Part shown: positions 43,479-54,367 of the stretch, piece by piece
How the letters are laid out: each line of letters starts with the position of its first letter
Position numbering within the stretch: the first letter of the stretch is position 1
Assembly (NCBI GenBank): GCA_900756765.1
Contig: CAAELE010000029.1
Location: forward strand, 62,001 to 126,000
Direction: 5' to 3'
Length of the DNA stretch: 64,000 nt
DNA from: an uncultured Collinsella sp.
GTDB taxonomy: Bacteria > Actinomycetota > Coriobacteriia > Coriobacteriales > Coriobacteriaceae
Position numbers and translations under genes: made by a program
The notes under the pieces: generated by a model
The model's input: the letters and a program-made list of their open reading frames with translations, nothing else
What the model was told of the DNA's origin: nothing
The model's database searches: none

Positions 43479-43716
43479 CCCTGTGGGCAAAAAATGCCAA
43501 ATATGAGTACGGTTGCTATCTTAGTATCATATTGCCTTCGCAAAATAATAGACATAACAGTAAAATATGTTCATTAACGCAAACACATATAAGTCCGCTA
43601 TAAGGCGTTTGATCAATTTAGGGGTGCGTGTAAGCCGTGAAAACGGCATTTGGGGCTGTTTTGGCTGTTACTAAAAAGGTAGCAGTACTCATATTTGCCA
43701 TTTTTTGCACACAGGG
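43479..43716. mobile_element. MITE-like element with about 45-bp terminal inverted repeats
   Basis: The left end CCCTGTGGGCAAAAAATG continues as CCAAATATGAGTAC; the right end, read on the minus strand, is CCCTGTGTGCAAAAAATG then GCAAATATGAGTAC. Similarity continues to a shared AGTA, giving imperfect terminal inverted repeats around a 238-bp AT-rich non-coding interior. No transposase ORF. Together with 43260-43478 and 43717-43837 this fills the gap between the DAHP synthase and ABC genes. Confidence 0.65.
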
Positions 43717-43774
43717 CCCGGAAGGGGCTGTCAATCAGGTCCCAGGGGAGGCGGTTCGAGGGCCGCAAAACAAA

Positions 43775-43806
43775 AACGGGGGCGCAGATTATCCTGCGTC
43801 CCCGTT
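43775..43806 (-). terminator. Terminator of the ABC exporter operon
   Basis: AACGGGGGCGCAG / CTGCGTCCCCGTT stem; on the minus strand it is followed by TTTTTGTTTTG. Confidence 0.88.
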
Positions 43807-43837
43807 CTCGGGCGTTATTCGTTCCCTGCGGCAGAAT

Positions 43838-45694
43838 TTACGCCGCCTCGTCGAACTGCGAGTTGTACAGGTCGGCGTAGAAGCCTCCCTGGGCGAGCAG
43901 CTCGTCGTGTGTGCCTTTCTCGACGATGTCGCCGTCGCGGATCACCAAGATTACGTCGGCGTTGCGGATCGTGGACAGGCGATGCGCGATGACAAAGCTC
44001 GTGCGGCCCTGCATCAGCGCATCCATGGCGCGCTGGATGAGCTCCTCGGTGCGGGTATCGACGTTGGAGGTCGCCTCGTCCAGGATGAGTGCCGGACGGT
44101 CGGCCAAAATGGCGCGGGCGATGGTCACGAGCTGGCGCTGACCCTGCGACAGGTTAGTGCCCTCCTCGTTGATCATAAAGTCGTAGCCGCCGGCGAGCGT
44201 ATGGATAAAGTGGTCGCAGCGTGCGGCACGTGCAGCGGCTTCGACCTCGGCATCGCTCGCATCGGGGCGTCCGTAACGGATGTTCTCGCGGATGGTACCG
44301 TTAAACAGCCAGGTGTCCTGCAGCACCATGGCAAACTCGCCGCGAAGTGCCGCGCGGTCCCAATCGCGCACGTCAACGCCCTCGACACGCAGCGAACCGC
44401 CGTCCACATCGTAGAAGCGCTGCAGCAGCTTGATGAGCGTGGTCTTGCCGGCGCCGGTGGGACCGACGATGGCGATGGTCTGGCCGGGCTGCGCCTCGCA
44501 GCTAAAGTCGTGGATGATGGTCTTGTCGGGCGTGTAGCCAAACTTCACATGGTCAAACTCCACATGACCGGGGCGCTTCTCGGGAATCTGCGCGTCGGCC
44601 TTCTGCTCCTCCTCGGGCGCGGCCAGGAACTCAAACACGCGCTCGGTGGCGGCGGCCATCGACTGCATCGTGTTGCTCACGTTGCCCAACTGCTGCACGG
44701 GTTGCGTAAAGTTGCGAACGTACTGGATAAAGCTCTGGATGTCGCCGGGCGTGGCGTTACCGGTCAGTGCGAGCTGTGCACCCACCACGACGACGCCCAC
44801 GTAGCCCATGTTGCCCACTAGGCTCATAAGCGGCATCATCAGGCCCGACAGGAACTGCGAGCGCCAGCCACTAATAAAGAGGCGGTCGTTTTGACGGTCG
44901 AACTCCTCGATTGAGGCCTCGGCGCGGTCGAACACCTGAATGACGTTCTGGCCGGCAAAATCCTCCTCGATAATGCCGTTGACGGTGCCCAGGACCTGCT
45001 GCTGCTCGCGGAAGTACGGCTGCGAGAAGTGGATCATCACCATCAAGATAATCGCGGCGGCAGGCAGCGTGAGCACGGTGACGCCGGTGAGCGGCAGGCT
45101 GATCGACAGCATCATGACGAGCACGCCGATAATCTGCGTGACGGACGTAATAAGCTGTGTCACGCTCTGGTTGAGCGACTGACCGAGCGTATCGACGTCG
45201 TTGGTGATGCGGCTGAGCACATCGCCCTTGCTGTGGCCGTTGAAGTAACTCATCGGAACGACAGCGATTTTGGCGGCGATCTCCTTGCGCATGCGGTAGC
45301 AGATCTTTTGCGTGACGCCGGTCATGAGCCAGCCTTGGATCAGGCTGCAGGCAGAGCTCGCCAGATACAGACAGAGCAAAAAGCCGAGCGTCTTGGCGAT
45401 CCAGACAAAGTCGACATCGCCGGTGCCGTTGACCTTGGCAACCAAGCCCTCGAACAGTTTGGTAGTAACCTGGCCGAGCACCTTGGGCCCCACAATGTTA
45501 AAGATGACCGAGCACACGGCAAAGGCGACGGCGGTAAACACGGCAATCTTGTGCTGGCCGATATAGCCGAGCAGCTGCCTCATGGTGCCCTTAAAGTCCT
45601 TGGCCTTTTCGCCACGGCGCATGCCACCCATGCGGCCCATGGGACCGCGCTGGCGGGTGGGCTTGGGAATCTGAGTCTTGGTCTCGTCTGCCAT
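43838..45694 (-). CDS. ABC exporter half-transporter, subunit 2
   Basis: 618-residue fused permease-ATPase. Six TM helices within about 50-335, then a nucleotide-binding domain: Walker A GPTGAGKTTLIK near residue 410, signature NLSQGQRQLVTIARAIL near 513 with Walker B ALILDEATSNVD, and H-loop VIAHRLSTI. The canonical catalytic Glu follows Walker B (LDEATS). Partner of the 788-residue subunit upstream, with which it overlaps by one base. Heterodimeric multidrug exporters of the LmrCD/BmrCD kind have this gene arrangement under a MarR repressor. Confidence 0.9.
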   Translation of the reverse strand: MADETKTQIPKPTRQRGPMGRMGGMRRGEKAKDFKGTMRQLLGYIGQHKIAVFTAVAFAVCSVIFNIVGPKVLGQVTTKLFEGLVAKVNGTGDVDFVWIAKTLGFLLCLYLASSACSLIQGWLMTGVTQKICYRMRKEIAAKIAVVPMSYFNGHSKGDVLSRITNDVDTLGQSLNQSVTQLITSVTQIIGVLVMMLSISLPLTGVTVLTLPAAAIILMVMIHFSQPYFREQQQVLGTVNGIIEEDFAGQNVIQVFDRAEASIEEFDRQNDRLFISGWRSQFLSGLMMPLMSLVGNMGYVGVVVVGAQLALTGNATPGDIQSFIQYVRNFTQPVQQLGNVSNTMQSMAAATERVFEFLAAPEEEQKADAQIPEKRPGHVEFDHVKFGYTPDKTIIHDFSCEAQPGQTIAIVGPTGAGKTTLIKLLQRFYDVDGGSLRVEGVDVRDWDRAALRGEFAMVLQDTWLFNGTIRENIRYGRPDASDAEVEAAARAARCDHFIHTLAGGYDFMINEEGTNLSQGQRQLVTIARAILADRPALILDEATSNVDTRTEELIQRAMDALMQGRTSFVIAHRLSTIRNADVILVIRDGDIVEKGTHDELLAQGGFYADLYNSQFDEAA

Positions 45695-48060
45695 TAGCGC
45701 TCGCCTCCTTCCATGACGGCTGCAATTTCTTCTTGGGTAAGCCCCAGCTCCTCGGCGGAAAGCTGCGACTGTGCGATCTCCAGGTACGCTGGGCAGCTGC
45801 GCAGCAGCTCCTCGTGCGTGCCGGTGCCCACTACGTGGCCGTCGTCGAGCACGATGATCTGGTCGGCGTGCATGATGGTCGCGATGCGCTGGGCCACGAC
45901 CACGAGCGCGGCGTCGGTAACGTTTTTGGCGAGCTCCTCGCGCAGACGCGCGTCGGTCTTGTAGTCGAGGGCGCTAAACGAGTCATCGAACACCACGACC
46001 TCGGGCTTCTTGGCCAACGCGCGGGCGATGGCCAGACGCTGGCGCTGACCACCCGAAACATTGGAGCCGCCCTGGCTGATGGGGGAGTCGTAGCCGCCCT
46101 CACGCTCGGCGATAAAGTCCTCGGCCTGGGCGATGCGTGCCGCCCGGTGCATGTCATCATCGCTCACCATGTCGCCGGCAAACTTGAGGTTGCTCTCGAC
46201 GGTGCCCGAGAACAGGCGACCCTGCTGCGGGATGTAACCAATGCGGCGGCGAAGCTCGGAAAGGGTCATGTCGCGCACGTCGATGCCGTCGAGCGAAATG
46301 CTGCCGCCCGTGACGTCGTATAAGCGCGGAATCAGTTGCACGAGCGTAGATTTGCCCGAGCCCGTGGAGCCAATGATGCCGAGCATCTGACCGGCATGCG
46401 TGGTGAAGTTCACACCGCTGATGACATCGGCGCGGGCATCTGGATACTGGAAGCTCACGTCGCGGAAGGTGAGCTCACCGCGTGGCGCGCTGGTCGCAGG
46501 CAGTTTGGGCGAGGCGGGGTCGTTGATGCTGGTGGGGCAGGTGATGACCTCTTCCACGCGCTCGGCCGCGACCTCGGCACGGGGCAGGATGACCGAAACC
46601 ATGGTGAGGATCATAAACGCCATGACGATCTGCATGGTGTAGGAGATAAACGCCATCATGTTGCCGACCTGCATCACGCCGTCGGACACGCCCTGCGCGC
46701 CAAACCAGACGATAAGCACGGTGATGCAGTTCATGACGAGCATCATGAGCGGCATCATAAAGCTCATGGCGCGGTTGGTGTAGAGCTGCGTGGTCATCAG
46801 GTCGAGCGAAGCCTTGTCAAAGCGCTCGAGCTCATGTTCCTCGCGGTTGAACGAGCGGATGGGCATAAGGCCGTCGAGCAGCTCGCGGGCGGTAAGGTTC
46901 ACACGGTCCACAAAGCTCTGCATCTTTTTGAACTTGGGCATGGTGAGGCCCATAAGCACGCCGACGACGGCCGAGACCGCGATGATGGCCACGGCGATGG
47001 TCCACTCCAGGCCGGTGTGGTTGGCCAGGACGCGCATGACGGCGACGATGCCCATGACGGGGGCCATCAGGCACATGCGGATAAACAGGGTTGCCGCCAT
47101 CTGGATCTGCTGAATGTCGTTGGTGCAGCGGGTGATGAGCGAGGCCTGGCTAAACTTGCCCACCTCGGCCGGCGAGAAGTGCATAACCTTGTTGAAGGTC
47201 TCGCGGCGCAGGTCGCGTGCGATGGAACAGGCGGTGCGCGACGCCACGGCACCGGTCAGGATGGTGGCGACGAGCGACACAAGGCACAGACCAAACATCG
47301 TGGTCGCCATGCGGCCCAGGTAGGCGTTCTGCACGTCGGCGGGGTCGATGCCTTGCGCCTTGTACTCGTCTTGCACATAGCTCACGGCGCGTTGGGTCAC
47401 GATGGAGCCCGACATGGAGCCCATTTTGTCCGCCATATCGTTGGCGCCCTCGACGAGCTTGCCCTGGTCGATTAGGCCGCCTTCAACGCCTAGACGCAGG
47501 CTCTTCATGGTGATCTTGCCACCGTCGGCATCAATCTGCTTTTGCATGTTCTGCGCCGCTGCGGCCTTCTGCTGCATCTCGGCGAGCTGCTCGGGCGTCA
47601 TCGCCGCCATCTGCTCGGGGGTGGGCATGGCCTGGGCGGTGCTGTTGTCTTGTTCGTTGGACGTGCCCATCATGTCGCCCATGGAGCCAGCGTCGATGCC
47701 CTGGTTGAGCGAAAGGACGACGGTCTCGGGCAGGCTCATAATGTCAGCAATCTTGCCGCCATCGGTGCGCTCTTCCTCGGTGCCCTTGTACGTCCGAATG
47801 CCGTTGTTGTCTGCCTTGCTAAACACGGCCTCTACCGCTTTGGCATCCTTGGCGCTCATAAAGAGCTTGAGGTCATCGAGCGATTCGGCGCGAATGGTGT
47901 CGGGTACGGGCGAGGCGATGCCGCCTTGCTGCACGCCCACATCGACGATGTCACTCATATACGTAGGTAGCGCTAGGTCGGCATTGCAGCTGATTACGAT
48001 AAGTACGATAGCCGTGAGTAGCGCCAGGATATGCTTTTTAAAGAGCTTGAGAATCCTCAC
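45694..48060 (-). CDS. ABC exporter half-transporter, subunit 1, with Met-rich extracellular insert
   Basis: 788 residues, about 170-200 longer than a standard half-transporter. TM1 (about 10-30) is followed by an insert at about 40-250 that is predicted to be extracellular and includes a Met/Gln/Ala-rich stretch (about 125-172, e.g. MPTPEQMAAMTPEQLAEMQQ), before TM2. The NBD has Walker A GSTGSGKSTLVQ, signature NVSGGQRQRLAIARAL and Walker B VVVFDDSFSALD. There the catalytic Glu is Asp, as in the degenerate-site subunit of heterodimeric exporters. Overlaps the MarR gene by 4 bp. Confidence 0.9.
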   Translation of the reverse strand: MRILKLFKKHILALLTAIVLIVISCNADLALPTYMSDIVDVGVQQGGIASPVPDTIRAESLDDLKLFMSAKDAKAVEAVFSKADNNGIRTYKGTEEERTDGGKIADIMSLPETVVLSLNQGIDAGSMGDMMGTSNEQDNSTAQAMPTPEQMAAMTPEQLAEMQQKAAAAQNMQKQIDADGGKITMKSLRLGVEGGLIDQGKLVEGANDMADKMGSMSGSIVTQRAVSYVQDEYKAQGIDPADVQNAYLGRMATTMFGLCLVSLVATILTGAVASRTACSIARDLRRETFNKVMHFSPAEVGKFSQASLITRCTNDIQQIQMAATLFIRMCLMAPVMGIVAVMRVLANHTGLEWTIAVAIIAVSAVVGVLMGLTMPKFKKMQSFVDRVNLTARELLDGLMPIRSFNREEHELERFDKASLDLMTTQLYTNRAMSFMMPLMMLVMNCITVLIVWFGAQGVSDGVMQVGNMMAFISYTMQIVMAFMILTMVSVILPRAEVAAERVEEVITCPTSINDPASPKLPATSAPRGELTFRDVSFQYPDARADVISGVNFTTHAGQMLGIIGSTGSGKSTLVQLIPRLYDVTGGSISLDGIDVRDMTLSELRRRIGYIPQQGRLFSGTVESNLKFAGDMVSDDDMHRAARIAQAEDFIAEREGGYDSPISQGGSNVSGGQRQRLAIARALAKKPEVVVFDDSFSALDYKTDARLREELAKNVTDAALVVVAQRIATIMHADQIIVLDDGHVVGTGTHEELLRSCPAYLEIAQSQLSAEELGLTQEEIAAVMEGGER

Positions 48061-48506
48061 TCGGCATCTCTCCTTTCTTGATTGCGATCGATAATTTCGT
48101 TGGCACGCCTTAGGAGGCGCACCATCTCTTGGGTATCTGTTTCGCCGAGCTGCTCGAGGAAGGCCGCGGTGCGTTTCTCGAATTCCCGACGTTTGATTTC
48201 GAGATCTTGTCGGCCTTTGTCGGTCACCGTGACGTGTACGCGACGACGGTCGGTCTTTGAGTGCTCGCGCTCGACCCAGCCCTTGGTTTCGAGGGCGCGC
48301 AGGATGTTGGCGATGCGGGCGCTCGAGACCCAGGCGCGATCAGCGAGTTCGCTCGGCGTGAGCGAACCGCCAGCGAGCATGAGAGCGCGCATGACAGCCA
48401 TCTCGCCGCCGAGAGCTTTGTCCGCAAAGCGCGAAATGCGCTGATGCATGCTGCCAAACTCAGTTAAGAGCTGACGCCCAAGCTCATGGAAATCGGTATC
48501 TTCCAC
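48057..48506 (-). CDS. MarR-family transcriptional regulator
   Basis: 149-residue winged-helix repressor: LTPSELADRAWVSSARIANILRALETKGWVERE (about 50-82) followed by the wing KTDRRRVHVTVTDKGR. First gene of a three-gene operon with the two ABC subunits (4-bp and 1-bp overlaps), so it probably represses its own operon until a drug or metabolite binds. TAGAAACTATTTTC just upstream of its start is a possible operator. Confidence 0.9.
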   Translation of the reverse strand: MEDTDFHELGRQLLTEFGSMHQRISRFADKALGGEMAVMRALMLAGGSLTPSELADRAWVSSARIANILRALETKGWVEREHSKTDRRRVHVTVTDKGRQDLEIKRREFEKRTAAFLEQLGETDTQEMVRLLRRANEIIDRNQERRDAE

Positions 48507-49056
48507 CGAAAACCCCTAACACTAGAAACTATTTTCGGTGAAAGATGATACCCCTGCACGCGCGCCCTATACGGTAGATTTTGAGACATGCCTAGAAAAC
48601 TACCTTTAGGCGACCTCCGTACACCGTCGGTGCCAGTAAAGTTTGGGGCAGATCGTTAGGCATGTCCTAAAGCCTACTCAGAGGCACTTTACCCTGCTAA
48701 AGCTGGCATAACAGCTAGAGTGAACGTCGTACAAAGGCAAGGAAAAATACCAAACAAATCGGTGAACGGTAGTTGTTCGCGCTCGCATTTCCTGCGGATT
48801 TGTTAAAAACGCCCTAATGGTATAAAAAAAGAAACATATAACAGCACTGATGAAGGGGGTAGCTATGTTATCCTTCTCAAACGGGTGAAATCTTGGGTTT
48901 TGGGTTGCAGTTCCAAGGTGGACAAACGTTTTTCCCTGTACCAACGTGTGGTGAAGAACGGAAGAAGCCGGTAGTGCAAGCCGATAATTCAAGAATTCAA
49001 TAAGCAGCGGTGTGAGAGAGCGCCGCATTACACGTAACTAGGAGCGTGGTTACACA
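48507..49056. promoter_or_regulatory. MarR / pflB intergenic control region
   Basis: A 550-bp gap. An inverted repeat ACATGCCTA / TAGGCATGT lies near 48584-48664 around further short stems. GTGAACGGTAGTTGTTC begins at 48762, almost identical to the site before lacA. The region from about 48780 to 48850 is AT-rich and is the likely pflB promoter area. No gene recognised. Confidence 0.5.
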
Positions 49057-51108
<2,052 letters not shown>

Positions 51109-51109
51109 C

Positions 51110-51170
51110 TATTGTTAGTGCTATACTAACAATAACGATTACTGATTAGCGCGCCGGTTTCGGCCGGCGC
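51110..51170 (+). other. Two stem-loops between the PFL pieces
   Basis: TATTGTTAGT (51110-51119) pairs with ACTAACAATA (51125-51134), starting one base after the pflB stop. GCGCCGG/CCGGCGC lies at 51151-51170. No strong T-run follows either. They may set the ratio of the two proteins by processing or partial termination. Confidence 0.6.
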
Positions 51171-51193
51171 CTATCGATCGAAGGAGACACATT

Positions 51194-51445
51194 ATGAAGG
51201 TTTCTGAAGTTTCCGAGACTCAGGCCGATAACCTGGTCCACATGCTCGACGCTTACGCCGAGAAGGGTGGCCATCACCTGAACATCAACGTCTTCAACCG
51301 TGAGACGTTGCTCGATGCTCAGGCTCACCCCGAGAAGTACCCGCAGCTGACCATCCGCGTTTCCGGCTATGCCGTGAACTTCCACACGCTCACCAAGGAG
51401 CAGCAGGACGAGGTCATTTCGCGTACCTTCCACGACAAGTTCTAA
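51194..51445 (+). CDS. Stand-alone glycyl-radical domain of pyruvate formate-lyase (GrcA-like)
   Basis: 83-residue protein equivalent to the last 70-80 residues of PFL and to GrcA (YfiD), the spare-part glycyl-radical cofactor. It has [35 protein letters not shown] with the radical-bearing Gly58, and [20 protein letters not shown] precedes the ATG. Because the neighbouring pflB lacks this domain, here it looks like an obligate second subunit rather than a repair cofactor. It must be activated by the SAM-radical activase (58681). Confidence 0.93.
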   Translation: MKVSEVSETQADNLVHMLDAYAEKGGHHLNINVFNRETLLDAQAHPEKYPQLTIRVSGYAVNFHTLTKEQQDEVISRTFHDKF

Positions 51446-51467
51446 AGGGGTTTAACTCCCGCAGGAT

Positions 51468-51596
51468 CGCCGGGCCGCTTTGGGTTACTTTCCAAAACGT
51501 CCTCGGACACGCAAAGGGCTCCGCTGCGCGTTCGCGCGGCGGAGCCCTTTGCGTCCTGCGGAAATGTTTTGGAAAGTAACCCAAAGCGGCCCGGCG
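51468..51596. repeat. Type A long hairpin, copy 2
   Basis: Perfect 31-bp outer stem (51468-51498 with 51566-51596). Internal loop GTCCTCGGACA on the 5' side and TCCTGCGGAAAT on the 3' side; 15-bp inner stem CGCAAAGGGCTCCGC / GCGGAGCCCTTTGCG. It begins 22 bp after the stop of the glycyl-radical gene. The remainder of the 300-bp gap is the promoter of the LacI gene. Confidence 0.9.
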
Positions 51597-51710
51597 GGGG
51601 TCCTGTGTAGTCACCCTTTAGGCGGAACTCTCCTAATTATTTGGATGAGTCGTTTACTTACTTGTGCTGTTACCGTCTTCCCGCTGTTGTTGGGGTATGC
51701 TTTGTTCGTA

Positions 51711-51725
51711 TGTAAACGTTTGACA
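51711..51725 (+). promoter_or_regulatory. LacI-type operator upstream of the scr regulator
   Basis: TGTAAACGTTTGACA, close to the palindrome TGTCAAACGTTTGACA; 20 bp before the regulator start, suggesting autorepression. Confidence 0.65.
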
Positions 51726-51745
51726 TGTTGATGGGGGAGGGTGCT

Positions 51746-52756
51746 ATGGCTCGCGAGGGCGCTCGTTCTAAGGATTCTGCTAAGCCTGGCATCAAGGAAG
51801 TTGCAGCGGTGGCGGGGGTTTCGCCTACTACGGTATCTCGCGTGCTTAATAATCGCGGCTATATTAGCCAAGAGACCCGCGATAAGGTCCATGCCGCGAT
51901 GGAGCGCATCAACTATACGCCCAACGATATCGCCCGTGCCATGCTCAACGGTCGCCTGAATCTTATCGGTATGATCGTTCCCTTTGTGAGCAGCCCGTTC
52001 CATGCTCAGGTTGTGCAGGCGGTCGAGCGCACGTTAGCGGAAAACGGGTTTAAGATGTTGCTGTGCAACAGCGCCAATCGACCCGATCTTGAGCGTTCCT
52101 ATATTGACATGCTCCGCCGCAATATGGTCGACGGCGTCATCGTCAACTCCCTCAATATCGGTGCCGAGGCATATGCCGAGATGGGCTTGAGCCTGGTTGG
52201 CATCGACTGCGATCTTGGCGAGGGCTCTGTCCAGATTGCAAGTGACAGCTATGGTATTGGCGAGCTCGCCACGCGACGTCTGATTGATGACGGCTGCAGG
52301 CGTATCCTGTGCCTGCGCAGCAATAGCCGCATGCGCATGCCTGCCAATAAGCGTACCGATGCCTACCTCGATGTTGTTGAGCAGGCCGGTTTGTCCGCGC
52401 TTGTCCGTGAGGTTGAGTTCGTTAAGCCCGACGACGAAAAGGGCGCGGTCGTTGCGAAGATCCTCGATGAGAACCCCGATATTGACGGCATCTTTGCGGG
52501 AGACGATACGATGGCGGCCATCTGTCTCAACGTGATGAAGCAGCGCGGCTTGAGCGCTCCGGACGATATTAAGGTCGTGGGCGCGGATGGTGCCCGCCGA
52601 ACTATGACGTTTATGCCTGACTTAACAACCGTACGTCAAGATATCGATCGCATCGGAGAGCTCGCGGCGCAATCCATCATCGCTCTTATTAACGGCGATA
52701 ATCCCGAATCGAATATCAAGCTCCCCGTTGAACTCATTGAGGGCAAAACCGCGTAG
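51746..52756 (+). CDS. LacI-family regulator of the sucrose/fructoside cluster
   Basis: 336 residues: LacI HTH (GIKEVAAVAGVSPTTVSRVLNNRGYIS, about residues 15-42), hinge NYTPNDIARAMLNGRLN, and an effector domain with IFAGDDTMAAICLNV near 245. The start at 51746 follows GGGGGAGGG. It is more like ScrR/CcpA-like regulators than the lac/gal pair in this window. Matching operators lie before its own gene and, three times, before the GH32 gene that follows on the same strand. Likely effector: fructose or sucrose-6-phosphate (inferred). Confidence 0.86.
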   Translation: MAREGARSKDSAKPGIKEVAAVAGVSPTTVSRVLNNRGYISQETRDKVHAAMERINYTPNDIARAMLNGRLNLIGMIVPFVSSPFHAQVVQAVERTLAENGFKMLLCNSANRPDLERSYIDMLRRNMVDGVIVNSLNIGAEAYAEMGLSLVGIDCDLGEGSVQIASDSYGIGELATRRLIDDGCRRILCLRSNSRMRMPANKRTDAYLDVVEQAGLSALVREVEFVKPDDEKGAVVAKILDENPDIDGIFAGDDTMAAICLNVMKQRGLSAPDDIKVVGADGARRTMTFMPDLTTVRQDIDRIGELAAQSIIALINGDNPESNIKLPVELIEGKTA

Positions 52757-52796
52757 TTCATCCCGTGCCAAAAGAATTCCTCAAACGCCTCTGATG

Positions 52797-52891
52797 ACCG
52801 TTCACCGGCATATGTCAACCGTTTGCCGACGACTGGAACTGCGAAAAGACGTATTAGTGTGAAAACGTTTGACATATGAAAACGATTGACA
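52797..52891 (+). promoter_or_regulatory. Operator cluster before the GH32 / PTS operon
   Basis: ACCGTTCAC box at 52797-52805. LacI-type sites TGTCAACCGTTTGCC (52813-52827), TGAAAACGTTTGACA (52860-52874) and TGAAAACGATTGACA (52877-52891); the last two start 17 bp apart, just upstream of the ribosome site. Confidence 0.7.
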
Positions 52892-52939
52892 TATCTTGCC
52901 ATTGTACCGAGTTAGTATGTCGTGGAAAGGAAGTCTCAG

Positions 52940-54322
52940 ATGCACAAGGTGTATTACCAGCCTGAGGGAATTTGGGTAGGCGACATCATGCCGTACGGCG
53001 AGGACGGCACGTTCTATCTCTATCATCAGCGTGACACGCGTAACCCCGAACCTTTCGGAGAGCCGTTTGGCTGGGCACTCGCTACGACCAAGGATTTCGT
53101 CAACTACAAGGACTTTGGCGAGAGCCTTGAGCGCGGCGGCGACGAGGAAGTCGACCAGTACATTTATGCCGGCACGGTGTTTAAGGTGGGCGACAAGTAC
53201 CATGCGCTCTACACTGGTTGCAATCGCGATAAGGTCCGCGCACGTTTGATGAAGCAGGTTCTTCTTCACGCAACGAGCGACGACGCCGTCAAGTGGGAGA
53301 AGAACATCGCCGAGACGCTGCTTCCGCCCCAAGAGGGTTACGATGACCGCAACTGGCGCGATCCCTTTGTGCTTTGGGATGAGGAGAACGAAGAGTACAT
53401 GCTCATCCTCGGCACGCGTGTGGGCGAGGACAAGCGTCTGATGACCGGCCGCCTGGTCAAGTTCACCTCCAAGGATCTGACCAACTGGGAGTTCCAGGGC
53501 GACTGGTGGAACCCGGGCCTGTACACCATGTTTGAGATGCCTGATCTCTTTAAGATGGGCGACTGGTGGTACCTCGTCTTTTCCGAGTACAGCGACGGCA
53601 ACAAGACCCGTTACCGCATGTCCAAGTCCATCAACGGTCCTTGGATTACCCCCGCTGACGACTCCTTCGACGGCCGCGCGTACTACGCCGCTCGCACCGC
53701 ATTCGATGGCGAGCGTCGCGTTCTCTTTGGTTGGGTTCCTACGCGTGACGAGGGCGGCGACCCCAGCTCTTACCTATGGGGTGGCACCTTTATGCCCCTC
53801 GAGATCGTTCAGCGTGCCGACGGAACGCTCGGCACCAAGCTCCCCGACAGCATGCTTGGCGCCTTCGGCGAGGCTAAGGCAGTCGAGACCTTTGAGCTTT
53901 CCTGCGAGTCGGGCAAGGTCGAGCAGGTGCTCGCCGCGGATGCCGGCTCCACCTACTTGCTCGATGCCGACATTGAGCTCGGCGGTAACGCTGCCGGCTT
54001 CTCGGTCAAGTTCGCCGAGGACGCTGAGACCGGTCTTGCCTATGAGTTCCGCGCCAACCTGCGCGAGGGCAAGCTCGAGTTCACGCCGGCTCCCCAGTAC
54101 CCGTGGTTCCAGGTCAACAACATGGGCCTCGAGCGTCCGTTGTTCTTTAAGGGCGAGGGCACTCACCATGTGCGTCTGGTCGTCGACGATGACATTGCGA
54201 CCATCTTTGTCGATGATGTTGCGCTCAACGCTCGCTTCTGCAACAAGCAGGGCCAGGGTGTGGCGCTGACGGTCACCGACGGTGCGCTCAAGTGCGCAAA
54301 CGCAACGATCGCGTCTCTGTAG
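52940..54322 (+). CDS. GH32-like glycoside hydrolase with divergent nucleophile motif
   Basis: 460 residues with a five-bladed propeller (about 1-300) and a C-terminal beta-sandwich. The canonical WMNDPNG is replaced by WVGDIMP near residue 12, keeping the Asp (Asp15). The stabiliser RDP is present in NWRDPFVLW and the acid/base Glu in FEMPDLF (ECP in classical members). Likely acts on a fructoside in the cytoplasm, but the altered nucleophile loop points to a substrate other than plain sucrose. AAAGGAAG precedes the ATG at 52940. First gene of the operator-controlled cluster with the PTS transporter. Confidence 0.78.
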   Translation: MHKVYYQPEGIWVGDIMPYGEDGTFYLYHQRDTRNPEPFGEPFGWALATTKDFVNYKDFGESLERGGDEEVDQYIYAGTVFKVGDKYHALYTGCNRDKVRARLMKQVLLHATSDDAVKWEKNIAETLLPPQEGYDDRNWRDPFVLWDEENEEYMLILGTRVGEDKRLMTGRLVKFTSKDLTNWEFQGDWWNPGLYTMFEMPDLFKMGDWWYLVFSEYSDGNKTRYRMSKSINGPWITPADDSFDGRAYYAARTAFDGERRVLFGWVPTRDEGGDPSSYLWGGTFMPLEIVQRADGTLGTKLPDSMLGAFGEAKAVETFELSCESGKVEQVLAADAGSTYLLDADIELGGNAAGFSVKFAEDAETGLAYEFRANLREGKLEFTPAPQYPWFQVNNMGLERPLFFKGEGTHHVRLVVDDDIATIFVDDVALNARFCNKQGQGVALTVTDGALKCANATIASL

Positions 54323-54367
54323 CGGCAACGAACCGTTTTATGATTTAGAAAAGGAATGGAGAGGAAC

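Noticed and set aside
43637..44821. 394-residue ORF antisense to the ABC exporter
   Set aside because: Mirror frame of a real ABC gene; no domain and compositional bias typical of antisense GC-rich frames.
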